Below are positions 12,651-23,990 of a stretch of 64,000 nucleotides of DNA, piece by piece (the stretch's first letter is position 1; each line of letters starts with the position of its first letter). This stretch comes from Trametopsis cervina. Taxonomy: Eukaryota; Basidiomycota; Agaricomycetes; Polyporales; Irpicaceae. The stretch spans positions 1,260,553-1,324,552 of the forward strand of contig MU278353.1 of the NCBI GenBank assembly GCA_022385755.1. The letters are read 5' to 3'. The notes under the pieces are model-generated. The model was given only the letters and a program-made list of their open reading frames with translations, was not told the origin of the DNA and did not search any database. The translations under genes were made by a program, and so were the position numbers.

Positions 12651-15120
12651 CCGTAGCAAGGAGACCTGAAGATGCAACCGACGCCATGAGTCAAACATCC
12701 AACATATGGAGTGGAGGAATATGAAGGCACGATTGATGTGACGGAATTCGCATGAGGCTTGGGGTCGGACGAAGAGGAGCTGAGGGCGAGCGGGAGTCGA
12801 GTGCAGTGATAGTAGCGCTCGTGCCCAGATCTGCCCGAGGACTCCGTGGGCAGCAATCACGTCATGCGTGCTGACTGCCCACCACGACGTTCTCGACTTG
12901 TCGAGTTATGTCTCTACTATGTCTCTGATCCTCTGTATGCACTCAACCTTCTGGCTCTCGTGTATCAAGATGTCCTACTACGCGATCTCCGCACACACAG
13001 ACGACATCACGGCACGCTAGCTGGAGTGGGGGAGATGTGTACAGGCTGGCTTCAGCCTGGAGGTCAACGGAGACTGGTGCGTCGTCGGTCGCTTTCTACT
13101 TTTGTTACATTTATGCTGTCGCATTTGCAGAACACTCTACGGGCAGCGTAGACCAACAGCGCGACGTCCCGCCTCGTCCCTGCCCCCAGTGAAGCGCACT
13201 CTGACTCCGGTCTCCCGAACAGCACATCTCACGCGGTCTCCTCGCTCAGCTCAACGACAGCGAGCACAGCATGCCTCCAGCTCTGGTGACCTGTTATTTC
13301 AACATCAAACATACAGTTTTGGCCTTCCTTCAACTGCTCAAGCACCCCGGTTGAGATACCTCAACATCCTCTTCGCCTCCGCCCTTTGCGCACCTCTCGC
13401 CTTCCTCAGTCCCTTCGTACCAATTTACGTCATGTCCTTACTGTGCAAGGCCGACCTCGCTGAACGGCAACAAACAACATTGCCACCGCGCCTGTGCTGC
13501 TGCACGCCGCTCGTACACGCCCTGCTCCTGCACGGCAGTTTTTCAGGCGGCGATAAGCCTGGACGGGGCGCGATGGGCGACACCTCCGATACGCAGTGGC
13601 ACTACATACCTCAACAAGACGTTCGCGTTCTCACATATGGACGTCAGGACCCGTTCATTCGCAAAACCAGCAACGGTACGGAAAATTCGTACTACCGCGT
13701 CGTTCGTGTGCAAAATGTCTTCGTATAGTGGGGCCTACCCCATACATGGGCCGCTATAAGACGTTGGAGGGATTAGAAAACTGCCTCGGCCGTTTGAGCG
13801 GTGGAACGCACACGCACCGGTACCCGACCGAGGACGAACATCCGGCACCACGATCAAGACGCATCCCCTTTAAAGTACTTGCCCTTGCGACCTACGCCGT
13901 AACTGTCATTCCACAGCCCGCAGGAGCAAGCACGTACCTAATCACGTCGAGAAACTCCCTACGGACTTGGACCGCTACATGCACGTCTTCCCTTTTTTCG
14001 AAACACGCGTACCTCGCGAAAAAGCGACTACCTGATCTTTTAGCTAAGGCACCCCGACGGCTACCCCGACGCTTCCTGTACACTCAAGTCGCCATTCACC
14101 TTCTGACTGTCCTGAACCTTCACCTCTCTCGCGGTGCGGCTCCGGCTCCAGGTGAATGACACGCAGCGCTTGTCCCTAAACCGCATACACTCTGGATTTA
14201 TCGGCACGAACGATGCGAGCATTACCTCGCTGCTCGTCGGGTGTCCTAAACGTGTTCTTTGTGGAGACGACCGAGTGTGCTATCCGTTCCCGAGCTCTTG
14301 GACTAGAGCGGCGCGTGAAACTGCATTCGCGAGAATAGAGTCCGCCTGTTCAATATCAAATCGAATCGAACTCGCCAGAGAGGGTAACGCTGACGGGCAC
14401 CGTGCGTGCGGTCCCCCTTGTACTCCGCAAACTCGTATACGCACATGCACCGGACGGCTCGGTAGAACTCGACGAGATGAAGCCCGTTCAGGCACAAGAG
14501 GACCACCGCGGCAACGCGCTGCTCAGGATTATCTGCAGCTGTTTGGCCCGGCCATGCGGGGCGCATACAGCGACACCGTCCTTTTCCTTAGCTCTGCACA
14601 TCCGGCAGTCCTCATACGTCCAGACGAGCCTTGGGCTACATCTTCTTAAGCTCATACTGTGTTTGCAGTATTATTTCGCAAGCTATGCGCGGACGGCTTT
14701 TGAGGACGGCGCTCGCTTAGAGGGACTAGAATGTCCCCTCTTTAGCTTCCTCCCCGCTTGTGCGAGATCTTGTAGGCCCAGCTAGAGCACCCAGTGTACG
14801 TATGCAATGAGAATGATAATGTATTGTTGGATTGAGCTTGTACGAGGAGTATGTGCTTGTGTTAGCGAGGTATACACTGACGACGGCGCAACAGCTACAA
14901 AAGCAGGGTCATAACACAGCTGCGTAAGATGCTATAGACACTGCAGAAAAATAGAGTGAAGAAGAAGAGGAAGTTTTTCTACGTAGAACGCGCCGTACTA
15001 CCGAGGACTGTATCGACAAAAATGTGGCTAATGTCGAAAGAGTTCGGGCTTATCGACTACGTCTACCGGAGAGCCATGCTCATCTGCAGATCGTCGCGCC
15101 GTATCATCCAGCATATCTTC
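12651..15120. repeat. Unit II beta block (segmental repeat)
   Basis: Second beta copy. The anchor CCCGAGGACTCCGTGGGC is at about 12,835. The intron-like gap starts GGTGCGT at 13,077 and ends at a CAG near 13,130. The following stretch reads, after one frame change, DGLLAQLNDSEHSM, matching DGLLAYLHGKERS of unit I. A 208-codon open frame (13,102-13,728) crosses this stretch in a frame not shared by the other copies, so I do not call it a gene. The VLRKLVYAHAPDG stretch at 14,415-14,455 is shared with units I and III. Confidence 0.5.
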
Positions 15121-15141
15121 AGTCATTAAAAGAGCAGCAGT

Positions 15142-18100
15142 CTATTCCCCGCCATCTCCCGATATTCCGAGTCCCTGCTCGTCCTTAATTTTGAGAACGT
15201 CTGAATTGTCTTTCGGCTCAGGCAGTACGCGCTTTGGAGACGTGTGATCTGCAATGCCTTCGTCCACCAAATGGGGGCCGACTCGTTCTTCGCCATCTCC
15301 CGTAGACCTAGCTCCCTGCTCGTCGTCCCTGATTCCGAGCGTAACGAACTGGTTGTCCTCGACGACTGTGGCGTCGGAAGGTCCTTCCCCTGGAGGGCTC
15401 ATACTAGAAAGCACCGCTGCCTCAAGATCCCGTCTGTCCGCGTCTTCTAGGGTCATCTCGTCTTGTCCATCGCCGTGTCCACTGTCCGCCAGAAGCATAC
15501 GATGATCTAACTGAGGAACAAGGACTACGTCTGAGAGAAGCTGAAGTCGCCCTGGAATTATCTGAACCTCTACGTCCAAAAGTTGATCTTCCTCGTCTCC
15601 AGTAGATGCACCTGCTGGATGAATATCGGTGTCGATGTCAATGTCAATGTCAGTGTCGGTGCCAGTGTCGATGTCAATATCGGCGGCGGCAAAGGCCTCA
15701 CTTGGATCGTCATACAGCATTGACGGGCCAGCCTCGGCATTGTTGGGAATGTCTAGGACAAGTGGGCGCAGATGCGGCTCGATGTCCTTCCCAGCTGCAT
15801 CTCTCTCCTCGGAGGTCATTTCCTGAAGACGCCTCACCCTCCAGGATTGTGACCATGTTGGAATAGAGATATCCATAAGTGTAAGATAGAAGCCGTCGGG
15901 GATGGAAGACTCCTCTGGCTTGAATGCCGCACGCCACGCCAAATATTTCTCGTCGTCGTTGGGATCATAATCCTCGTTCACAGCATTTACGCCAGAAAGC
16001 CAGTTGAGGCATATGCCTACATATCCGGCTTCTTCGCCTGTATCACCTTTGGGCACCGGCGCAGCCTGGACCAACGAAGTCAATGCGGCAAAGATCCCGC
16101 GCCAGCTTTCAGTCAACGCCGTGCTTTTGACATCATTCCTGGAATCATACAGGCTCCATGCAAGACTGTTGCAAGCCTTCAGTATGGACAGCCTTGTGAG
16201 CTGATCCGGAGTGTTTGCTGCAATGGTCTCAATGGCGGCCGCGACACGGGACAGAGCTGGTGAAGGAAACAGATCAGAAGAGATGTAGACACAAAAATGG
16301 GAACAATCCACATACCAGCGGTGTCCGTACGGAAATCCTTATGGTCCACGTAATAGTCAAATGACACTGGGTAAGACTTGATGAATAACATCAGCAGCTT
16401 CACCACCACCGCATCTGACTTCGATGATAAAGTTATGCGCCAAACAGCTGCTATACTGTCCCTGAATTCCCAAGGCTGAGTCGCAATGAGCTTGAGGATG
16501 AGCGAAAGAGCGTCATGCTGAGCATCCGACCACTCGCCATCCTGAGCAGCGGTGTCGTCGCGCAGCAGGTCGATGAGGAACACAACGGTGTCGCGGAGTG
16601 AGCGCCCATTCAGCACTTTCCGCCACGGTGCGTCGTGATTGTCGGACTCAAACGAGTCTGTGAGCCCAAGCTTTTGGAAGGAGGGGTCAATAACAGATTT
16701 GATCTGGGTGAGAGACTGTACCAGGTCCAACTTTGACTCCCAGCACCATTGGCGCGTGACACGTAGAAGGAAGATCAGTCCTAGTCCACGCAGCTCGGAG
16801 ATAGCGACTTCGACGAATTTCTCGGGTATGCTGTTGAGACGTTCCCACAGTAATGGACGCACTGTGGTGAATTTGTCGTGCACCACAAGCGAAAAATAAA
16901 GGTACACAATCCAGGAAGTAACAATTCCAGAAGCTACAGGCTGTAATCGATTATAAGTAAGGGAGGGAGTAAAGATATCGTTGATCAGAAGGTGCTGTTG
17001 GAGAATAGAATGAATGGAATCCAACGCGCGAGACGTTGCCTTGTTGAGGTCAATGAGCTGAGGGAGGTCCTCGAATTTTCCTTCCCATGGAATGCGATGT
17101 TGCAGAATCTTCAGCACAAACTTAATGATTTCTTCTGGTGGGGTCGTAATCTGCTGGAGCGCGTCGACCATTGCCGTCCCGACAATCTCGTCGTTTCCCT
17201 GCAGTTTATCGGCATCCGCCATGATGTCGAGATCGCCAGCTTCGTGTGTCGTAGCTGCTGCTTCGCTATGCGGCCGCTTAGGGTTATTGAGACGGTCGGC
17301 ATACCCTCTAGCCCAATCGTCGATCATGTCCGCAATCTTCTTAACAGTGCTGGAACGTCGTGCATTCCAGCGGATACTATTGGCACGCCTCTGCAAAGCC
17401 TCCATGCATGTGATCCATCGAGCGCGTGCATAGGTGCGTATTGCCACCATGAGGGAGTTGAGCGCAGGTGTCTTGTACGGGCAATGGTCCGAGAAGAGAG
17501 GGGATACCGTCACGAAGAAGAAGACGAAGCCCCAGCCTGTGACCAGAGGCAGCGTTGTATTTCTTACGCTGGAGTGCAATTCCGCGGTGTAGAAGCAGAG
17601 GCCGATGAAGAAGAGTCCGAGTGCGAGTTGAAGAAGAAGGGGAAGGCATGCGGCAATCGTCAACACTTTCCATGTCTCCAACCCAGTGCGACGGAAGTTG
17701 CGTATACGAAGGCGACCTTGAGGGAAGGAAGTCACGAACTTCATGTACTCACGAAGCCATTGCTTCACAAGGATACCGAACGAAGCCGTGATTAGACTGA
17801 TGATAAGACTCGCGGTCCAGAGGTCATTGATGCGGATGGCGTTGACCGAAGGCTCGAACTGCGGGAAGGAAGTGGGTGCGGGGGATGTGCTGTGAATGAA
17901 GTCGCCTTGAATAGTGTAGTTCGCGTTCTGTGCTGACATGTGTCTCAGTGTGGTCAACGTGGCTCCAGGTATGTCTTCTTGGAGGAGTGCAATTGCGAGG
18001 ACGAAGAACGCGGACAGGACAGCAGAGAACAGACCATTCTCGAAGTGTGTCAGGATGTGATCATAGACAAGCAGTTCAATGACTTACGAAAACCAGGAGA

Positions 18101-18414
18101 GTGTCGATGTCGTTCTTGACCGCCTCAGTCTCCTCCTTGTCAAAATCATCTACAGCCTTCTGAATGACGGCCCAGCCTCTAGGCGTATCGCGATTGAGGA
18201 CATGAGCCGGATTTGTGAGTGTGCCAAGGAGAGCGTCTTTTCTGTCACTCGGAGCGGCCGGAGGTGGTCGAGAGTTACGCTTAGCATCCTCTGTGTCGGG
18301 AGAGGCGGCTGGAGGCGAGCGAGCGTTGCGTTGGGTTCGATACAACCTGCGTCCCAATCGACGGCCCAGTGGTCTTGGAGGCATCTGACGTGGGATGTGG
18401 GTGAAACGGGGCAC
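15142..18414 (-). CDS. DUF6535-domain membrane protein, paralogue 2 (1,054 aa)
   Basis: Same family and layout as the gene at 5,026-8,305. Minus-strand exons are 18414-18088, 18038-16316 and 16256-15142 (3,165 nt, in frame), with introns of 49 and 59 nt. The four hydrophobic segments are nearly identical to paralogue 1. Divergence is concentrated in the N-terminal Ser/Arg segment, which here begins MPRFTHIPRQ, in part of the central region, and in the acidic C-terminal tail. The tail carries an Asp-Ile/Asp-Thr dipeptide run encoded by a GATGTC-like microsatellite at about 15,630-15,690. A shorter start at MPPRPLGRR, ten codons in, is possible. About 40 bp upstream of the ATG the tandem-unit homology stops and 24.7 kb of inserted DNA begins. 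Confidence 0.87.
15630..15690. repeat. GATGTC-type microsatellite inside the paralogue 2 coding region
   Basis: The plus strand reads as repeated gatgtc/aatgtc/agtgtc hexamers. On the coding (minus) strand this gives an alternating Asp-Ile and Asp-Thr run in the acidic tail. The equivalent region of paralogues 1 and 3 has no such run, so it expanded after the copies separated. Hexamer length keeps the frame. Confidence 0.8.
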
Positions 18415-18455
18415 CCGATAGCAAAGGTGGCGGTAGAGCTACTGTACCGCTGACG

Positions 18456-18789
18456 ATACCATCAGGGAAAAGCTTGTATGCAGATCAGGGACTTCTGAGT
18501 GCATCCATGCAGATGCAGATGCAAATGGCGACTGGCGAGATGTAAGTTGCTGCACACTGACTTCACTTTACAGACACCGCACCTCCCGCGCCTATTAGGG
18601 TTTGACGCGCTCTGGCCAACGGTATGAAGGACGAGAGTGGCCGTAACAAGTCCGCGACGGGTTTTATAACGGTTTTGACTACGTACATAGCTTACTGTAC
18701 TTGATACCAATGTATTCCAGTTGTTTAATTGTATATTGAGCGACTACAACTTCATTAAATATACATTTTCAGTAAGCGGACAACAGCTA
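18456..18789. other. Junction region with no recognised gene
   Basis: Unit II similarity to unit III fades at about 18,455, just upstream of the DUF6535 gene. I see no gene, clear terminal repeat or RNA gene between here and the 3' end of the Plavaka gene at 18,790. The stretch from about 18,665 to 18,780 is AT-rich and could be the transposase 3' UTR and element end, but I could not define a terminal inverted repeat. Confidence 0.4.
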
Positions 18790-21700
18790 TCAGAGCCGCG
18801 AGTATGTGTAGTCGGTAGTGAACGGATTTACATAAAACACATCACATCTGTCTAGTATGTTGTCTGATGTCCATTCGCGCGAGACTGGTGCAGCACCAAA
18901 TCGAGGAAAGAGCTGAATGCTGCAGTGAATACGGCTCACCGGAATTACTTCTGCAATTCTGTACCCGTTCGGAGCAAGACATCTGGATACCTTGTACATA
19001 CGATGATGGGGATCTCGGAGGACCGAGAACTTCGTAAACCATTCGACGTAGGCCAGATGCGAGGGGACCGAGGTATTGTTGGTTCCGAACAGCGTCTTGC
19101 GGTGCTGATCGCTAAGAGAGAATACCATTCGCACTTGAGCGACACGGTAGTCTACAATACATTCAGCATGGCGATATACTTGCATTATGCCACTTACCAG
19201 CAATTCCATCCTGAGAGCCTGTGCCGATCTCCACAAGCACAGTATCAAAGCGTCCTGGTACAATCCTGCCACGAGTGTCGACTCGGCTCGGCTGTACATG
19301 TACAGTGTCCATGACATCGGATGCTTCTTCGCGTTCATGCTGGTCAGGGTTGGAGAGCCGGACCTTATGGTACACAGGAAGACTGATCATGGGCAGATGA
19401 ACTTGAGCGGTGGCATGTTGTAGACGGCGTTGAGTTCGCAGAGTTGGGTCGCACATCTTGACAGTAAAGTCCACCAAAGCGTTGACAATATCATCGGCAC
19501 CATAAAGACGTGCGAGATCGTCGAAACCCACGGAGCGAACAGAGGGGTGTTTCGTCATGATGACATGCGGGCGATGAATGGCGAGAGTTGCGATAGAAGG
19601 ATGTAGCTCGTGAGTTCGCCATCGGATGTACTGATCGTGCCGCCAGATTTTCTCCCGGCGTTCGAGCCAAAGCGTCATCTGGGGGAATTCATCCTTGTGG
19701 TTTGTTGCGCGATAGGCATCCTTAGTGAAGTCGATATGCAATCTTTCTGTCGTCTCTGTGTTGTAGTTGTCGGTGGTCCCAAACAATTCAATATAAAGTC
19801 GATAGTGACCGGGGTTGTGAGCCTTAGGAAAGTTGTAGTTGGTGTCGGCGAATCCATCCTTGTTGTTGTGCCAGGCTGTCCAGGCTGTGTCCAGAGATTT
19901 CAAGGTTTCCGAGCTGTGTACAGGATACCGAGCAAGATAGAGAAAGTCGAGCAAGGCACGGACGGCCTTGATCAGATGGGTCGGAGACTCTCCGCCTGGA
20001 AGCCTGAGATCGGTTATCAGTCCCAGTAGAATCTTGGAGATATGAGCATGCTCCGTGCCTGAAACGCGCTGCAGATTGGTGATACCCTTGTGGAAGAAGC
20101 GTATGTTGTGATTTGGTGGGAGACGTCGACAGCGTGCATCAATTTCTGCTGGCCCGAAAGCATGCTTCAGCCACTTGAGGAGATGCTTGAGAAGTCCCTG
20201 GTAGAGTTGATGGAGGATGTCGGGTGTGATCGAGCGATAGATGTTGGCGTAGGGAAGGCTTTCCCAAAAGGGATGTTCGATTGGCTTGATCCCAGCCTCC
20301 ACGCATGCTGCTACAAACTCTTCGCATCCGACCTCGATCATTCTCAACGCTGTTAATATCTTCTCGGCGTTGCGTGGTGGCAGTGTCTTGCCTGTCCCTA
20401 GCTCTTTTGGAGGAATGGGGCATGTCGGGCACTCACCATACTTGACGAGGGTGACCATAACCTGCTCAGGGTAGTCTCCGACATAGTTCGCGAAGATCGG
20501 ATGACATCGGCGAACCACACCATCGCCACTAGCAAGGTGAATCCCCTCAATCCCTGCTTCCTTTATTGGCTCCACAATAACTCCCATGCAGGCATGAAAG
20601 ACTTTTGCGACTACTCGACGCCGTTCTGAAGGACTCTTGATGTGGTCGTATCGAGCCGATGGTAGATATCCAATCAACACCTGCCCGTGTCGAGATGGCT
20701 TCCTCCGAATATCCTTCGGCAAGTTGCCAATCGTCAGGTAGACCGGATATGCGCTCTTGTTCCGAAACAAGGTGAGCTGTGTTTTATCAGATGAAAGAAT
20801 AATTGGAACGATTGTCGCTCCAGGCTTTCCCTTCTCGAGTTCCATCTGCAGTAGCACATGCAAATCAGCTCAGCGCAGAAGATGCATAACGTCAACGAAC
20901 CTGAGTGCTCCACCACCATTTCCCGGTATGCATCTCATCATAGACTCGAATGGTATGATCCTCATCTAGATAATGCCGTTCAGGAGCAAATACCAGGTGT
21001 GGCGCAAATTCCGGATCACTGTACAGTGCACGGATGCACTCTACAACATCACGGAAGTAGAAATCGAAGGCTTGGTCTGCCACAACAACCTCGCCGCGAG
21101 AAAATCGAGGGCGTGTAGAAGGAAGGCGATCAAAAAGTTTATTAAGTTCTCGAGCGTTCTTGTACGCGAGTCCGAGTCTCTTTGACACCTATTGCTGAAC
21201 TGTGAGCATATTTCTCATCAGCTAATCATATAATTCTCACGTCGTCTATTTTCAATAGTTCCGTGAAGGCCGTCTCACCCGGTCCCCTTAGCTTTGCCCA
21301 TTTCCCAAGCTCCCACTCAAGCTTTGAGCCAAACGGAGCGTATGGATTTGTAGCATCGTGCATACGACCCAGGGATGCCTGATATGTCTGTTGGGAACCA
21401 GAACGGTTTGCAGACATACTTTGAATAGGTGCGCCCGCATTTCCGACTGTAAACTTCTGAATGATTCGCTCTCGTCCCAGACGATCACTTTGTGCTTGAG
21501 CCTGTTGACCGTGGTCGACGGAATCATCATCTTCGTCCATGAGTTCAGGAAGGGTTTCCAGATCTCCGTGGTTGGGCGGTGGCTCCCAGATTGGATCCCA
21601 ATAACCATCAATTGGTACGTCGGCGGCATCATCATCATCTTCCTCGTCATCCTCTTCTTCTGATTCTGAATCGCTCTCAGCACCAGATGCACTAACAGGT

Positions 21701-22033
21701 AACCATTCAAAATCATCTTCGCTGTAGTCGTCGCCATAAAAGTCGCCTTGAAAGGCTGGAGGTGCAAGTTCCGGCAGTCGACTTGGCAAATCGGCATCTG
21801 ATAGTACTGCTAGTCAATATGCATCGTTGCATAGGCTCAAAACTATCCTGCTAACCTGTAACTGTAGGCATATAGGCATCTCGAGCAAGACGAAGTGCTA
21901 CACATGCCGGTTTTTTTGTTTGCGAAAGGTGATTTCGATGACCAATCACTCCTTTGAATATGCCCTGACATCCTTCACAGAGCACGAGATTTCTATCAAG
22001 ACCACCTTTCGTTTGTTTGGTGTGTTTGCCCAT
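18790..22033 (-). CDS. Plavaka-type (CACTA-related) DNA transposase, intact, 1,010 aa
   Basis: Predicted cut-and-paste transposase of the Plavaka family, common in agaricomycetes. Minus-strand exons are 22033-21856, 21797-21241, 21188-20901, 20845-19198 and 19151-18790 (3,033 nt, in frame). All four introns are GT-AG, 46-58 nt. The N-terminus has a small zinc-finger-like module (CEGCQ, a His-rich stretch, then CVAL). It is followed by an acidic linker and the family signature NPYAPFGSKLEWE. Further signatures are the PERHYLDEDHTIRVYDEMHT stretch, IILSSDKTQLTLFRNKSAYP, and HNIRFFHKGITNLQRVSGTE with LLGLITDLRLPGG. The C-terminal exon begins at YRVAQVRMVFSL, which fits only if the 46-nt intron is removed. 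No stop or frameshift interrupts the model. Its start codon is 161 bp from the left end of the KDZ element. I could not find its own terminal repeats. Confidence 0.92.
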
Positions 22034-22162
22034 TAATGGAGTCGATGAATGGGGTACGTATCAGTTCAACACTACTGCGTGTGTCTACGGCCTTACTGCA
22101 GCTTAGGTAACATCTGTGCCGAGGCTCGTTTGACTCACTCGCTAGGGAGAGGTCCTCGTGAA

Positions 22163-22173
22163 GATATATAATA
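22163..22173 (-). promoter_or_regulatory. Possible TATA box of the Plavaka gene
   Basis: The minus strand reads TATTATATATC about 130 nt upstream of the transposase ATG. Position and sequence would suit a TATA box, but there is no other support. Confidence 0.25.
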
Positions 22174-22194
22174 CAGTATTATCACACAGAATTT

Positions 22195-22212
22195 GGGATT
22201 AATAGGCGATAG
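22195..22212 (+). repeat. Left terminal inverted repeat of the KDZ element
   Basis: TGGGATTAATAGGCGATA. It pairs with 40,423-40,440 on the opposite strand with one mismatch (G/C at position 13). Similarity stops sharply outside the first T on both sides, which places the element end here. A CGGCCGGCC palindrome follows within 45 bp at both ends. Confidence 0.8.
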
Positions 22213-23710
22213 CTATTGGTTGGCCGACCTCGGCCGGCCATGTACAGTAGCATGGTAGTATTGTGCTGGTGTAGTAGCAATACATTTCAGTAATACAGAG
22301 CAGTCAAAAAGTTGCTACAGTATGATTACCATGCAGTAGATGAGAATGGATGCGGCAGTAATATCATTCGGCCGATGTAAGCTGCATGGCCATTGTAAAC
22401 ATAGTCTAATGACTCAGGTGCCAAAACAAGCAATTAATATCAGCTGTATTGGTCGGCCGATATACTCCTACCCAGTGCAGCAATACTGCTGATCAGCCGA
22501 GTGCACGAGGATGCTAAATAATATTGACTGAACTGAGACATGTACTGAGCGGCCGTAGTTCAGTATTATCGTTCGGCCGTAGATATCAACTGATTATGTA
22601 CTAATAGATAGCTTTCCTCGGCCGATTGCATACAGGACCTGTTTAGTAACCAGTAGTAGTGGCTTGCTAGTCACCAATAATATCCACCGGCCGGTTATAC
22701 TCATCAAGTGGCCACACAAGCATTATAAGTTGGCCTGGCATATGGATTGCTTACTGTTATTATGATGGTTTTCCTTGGAATTATGAATAAATTGACTAGG
22801 AGAATATAAATATGTGTCGGCCGAGTGGCCTTGTACATCGGGCAGCAGCCGACACTACCGACCGGCCGATGACTGAACGACACCGGTCAGACAGTGGAAC
22901 ACTTTCCGGCTGTACAGCATTAATGCTAATTATGTACTGCACAACGCTATCAGTCGGCCGAGCAATCTTGCACATAGGTCAGCAGCCGACACTACTGACC
23001 GGCCGATAACAAACACTGCTGACCGGCCGATAACAAACACTACTGAACGGCCGATAACAAACACTATTGCCCGGCCAATAATGAAAAAACATTGGTCTGC
23101 AGGTAGCGTACCGTCCGGCCGTACAGTAGTAACACTAATTATGTATTGCGCAATGCTATTGCTCGGCCGGGCGAGCTTGTACATAGCTTAGCAGCTGACC
23201 ATACTGACCGGCCGATACCACACACTACCGACCGGCCGATGCCAAAATGACACTGGGAAGATGGTAGCATACTGTCCGGCCGTACAATAGTAATACTGAC
23301 TACATACTGAGCAATGCTGTTGGTCGGCCGAGTGGTATGGCACATGGGTCAGCAGCAAACACTACCTACCGGCCGAGAACAAACACTGCTACCCGGCAAA
23401 TGACAAAACAACGCTTGTCTGCTGGTAGCGTACTGTCCGGCCGAACAGTATATACTGAGCAATGCTATTGATCGGCCGGGCGAGCTTGTACATAGCTCAG
23501 CAGCCGACACCACTGACCGGCCGACAACAACCGCCACTGACCGGCCAATACCAAAACGACACCGGTAAGATGGTAGCATGTTGTCTTGCGGTACAATAAT
23601 AATACTAACAACATACTGAACAATGCAACCGGTTGGCCGAGTGAGCTTGTACATCGAGCAGCACCCGACACTATTGATCGGCCGATGAGTGGGCCAGACC
23701 GGTCAGAGAG
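22213..23710. repeat. Left subterminal CGGCCG palindrome array
   Basis: A gene-free stretch in which CGGCCG or near variants recur every 20-60 bp, most densely from 22,810 to 23,700. Larger repeats are visible. A segment of about 150-240 bp that starts with a variant of TCGGCCGAGCGAGCTTGTAC and ends CCGGCCGTACAGTAGTAAT recurs several times (near 22,815, 22,960, 23,160, 23,325, 23,470 and 23,635), with internal repeats such as CGGCCGATAACAAACACTGC. In other large DNA transposons such arrays are transposase-binding sites. That role is inferred here. Confidence 0.8.
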
Positions 23711-23990
23711 TAGTCGGCCGTTCAGCGCAAATAATTGAGTGTGAGGTAAGTAACTATATTAGTCTGCCTAGCATAGGTATAAACAGGTCAACATCCACCG
23801 CCATTACATGGCCAAGTACAAATGATATTACTGCGTTAGATGTAGAAATAGATTACCTAGGAAACAACATTATTTGGCGGCTGGTGATGCTCACGCACAG
23901 ATGAACATTCAACCCATGTGATCGCCCGAATCATGATAACTTGGAACAAAATAATATTGCTTTACATGTACAAATCTAGTGCGAAACATA
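23711..23990. other. Gene-free spacer between left array and gene A
   Basis: A short AT-rich stretch following the palindrome array. It should contain the 3' UTR of gene A, which ends at 23,991. No other feature seen. Confidence 0.4.

Noticed and set aside
13102..13728. 208-codon plus-strand open frame in the unit II beta block
   Set aside because: Its frame is not shared by the homologous sequence in units I, III and IV, and it runs through an intron-like boundary. Chance openness in GC-rich DNA is likelier.
22213..23710. Regular repeats suggesting a CRISPR-like array
   Set aside because: The repeats are palindromic CGGCCG boxes of varied spacing at the ends of a eukaryotic transposon. Spacers are repetitive, not unique, and no cas genes are present.
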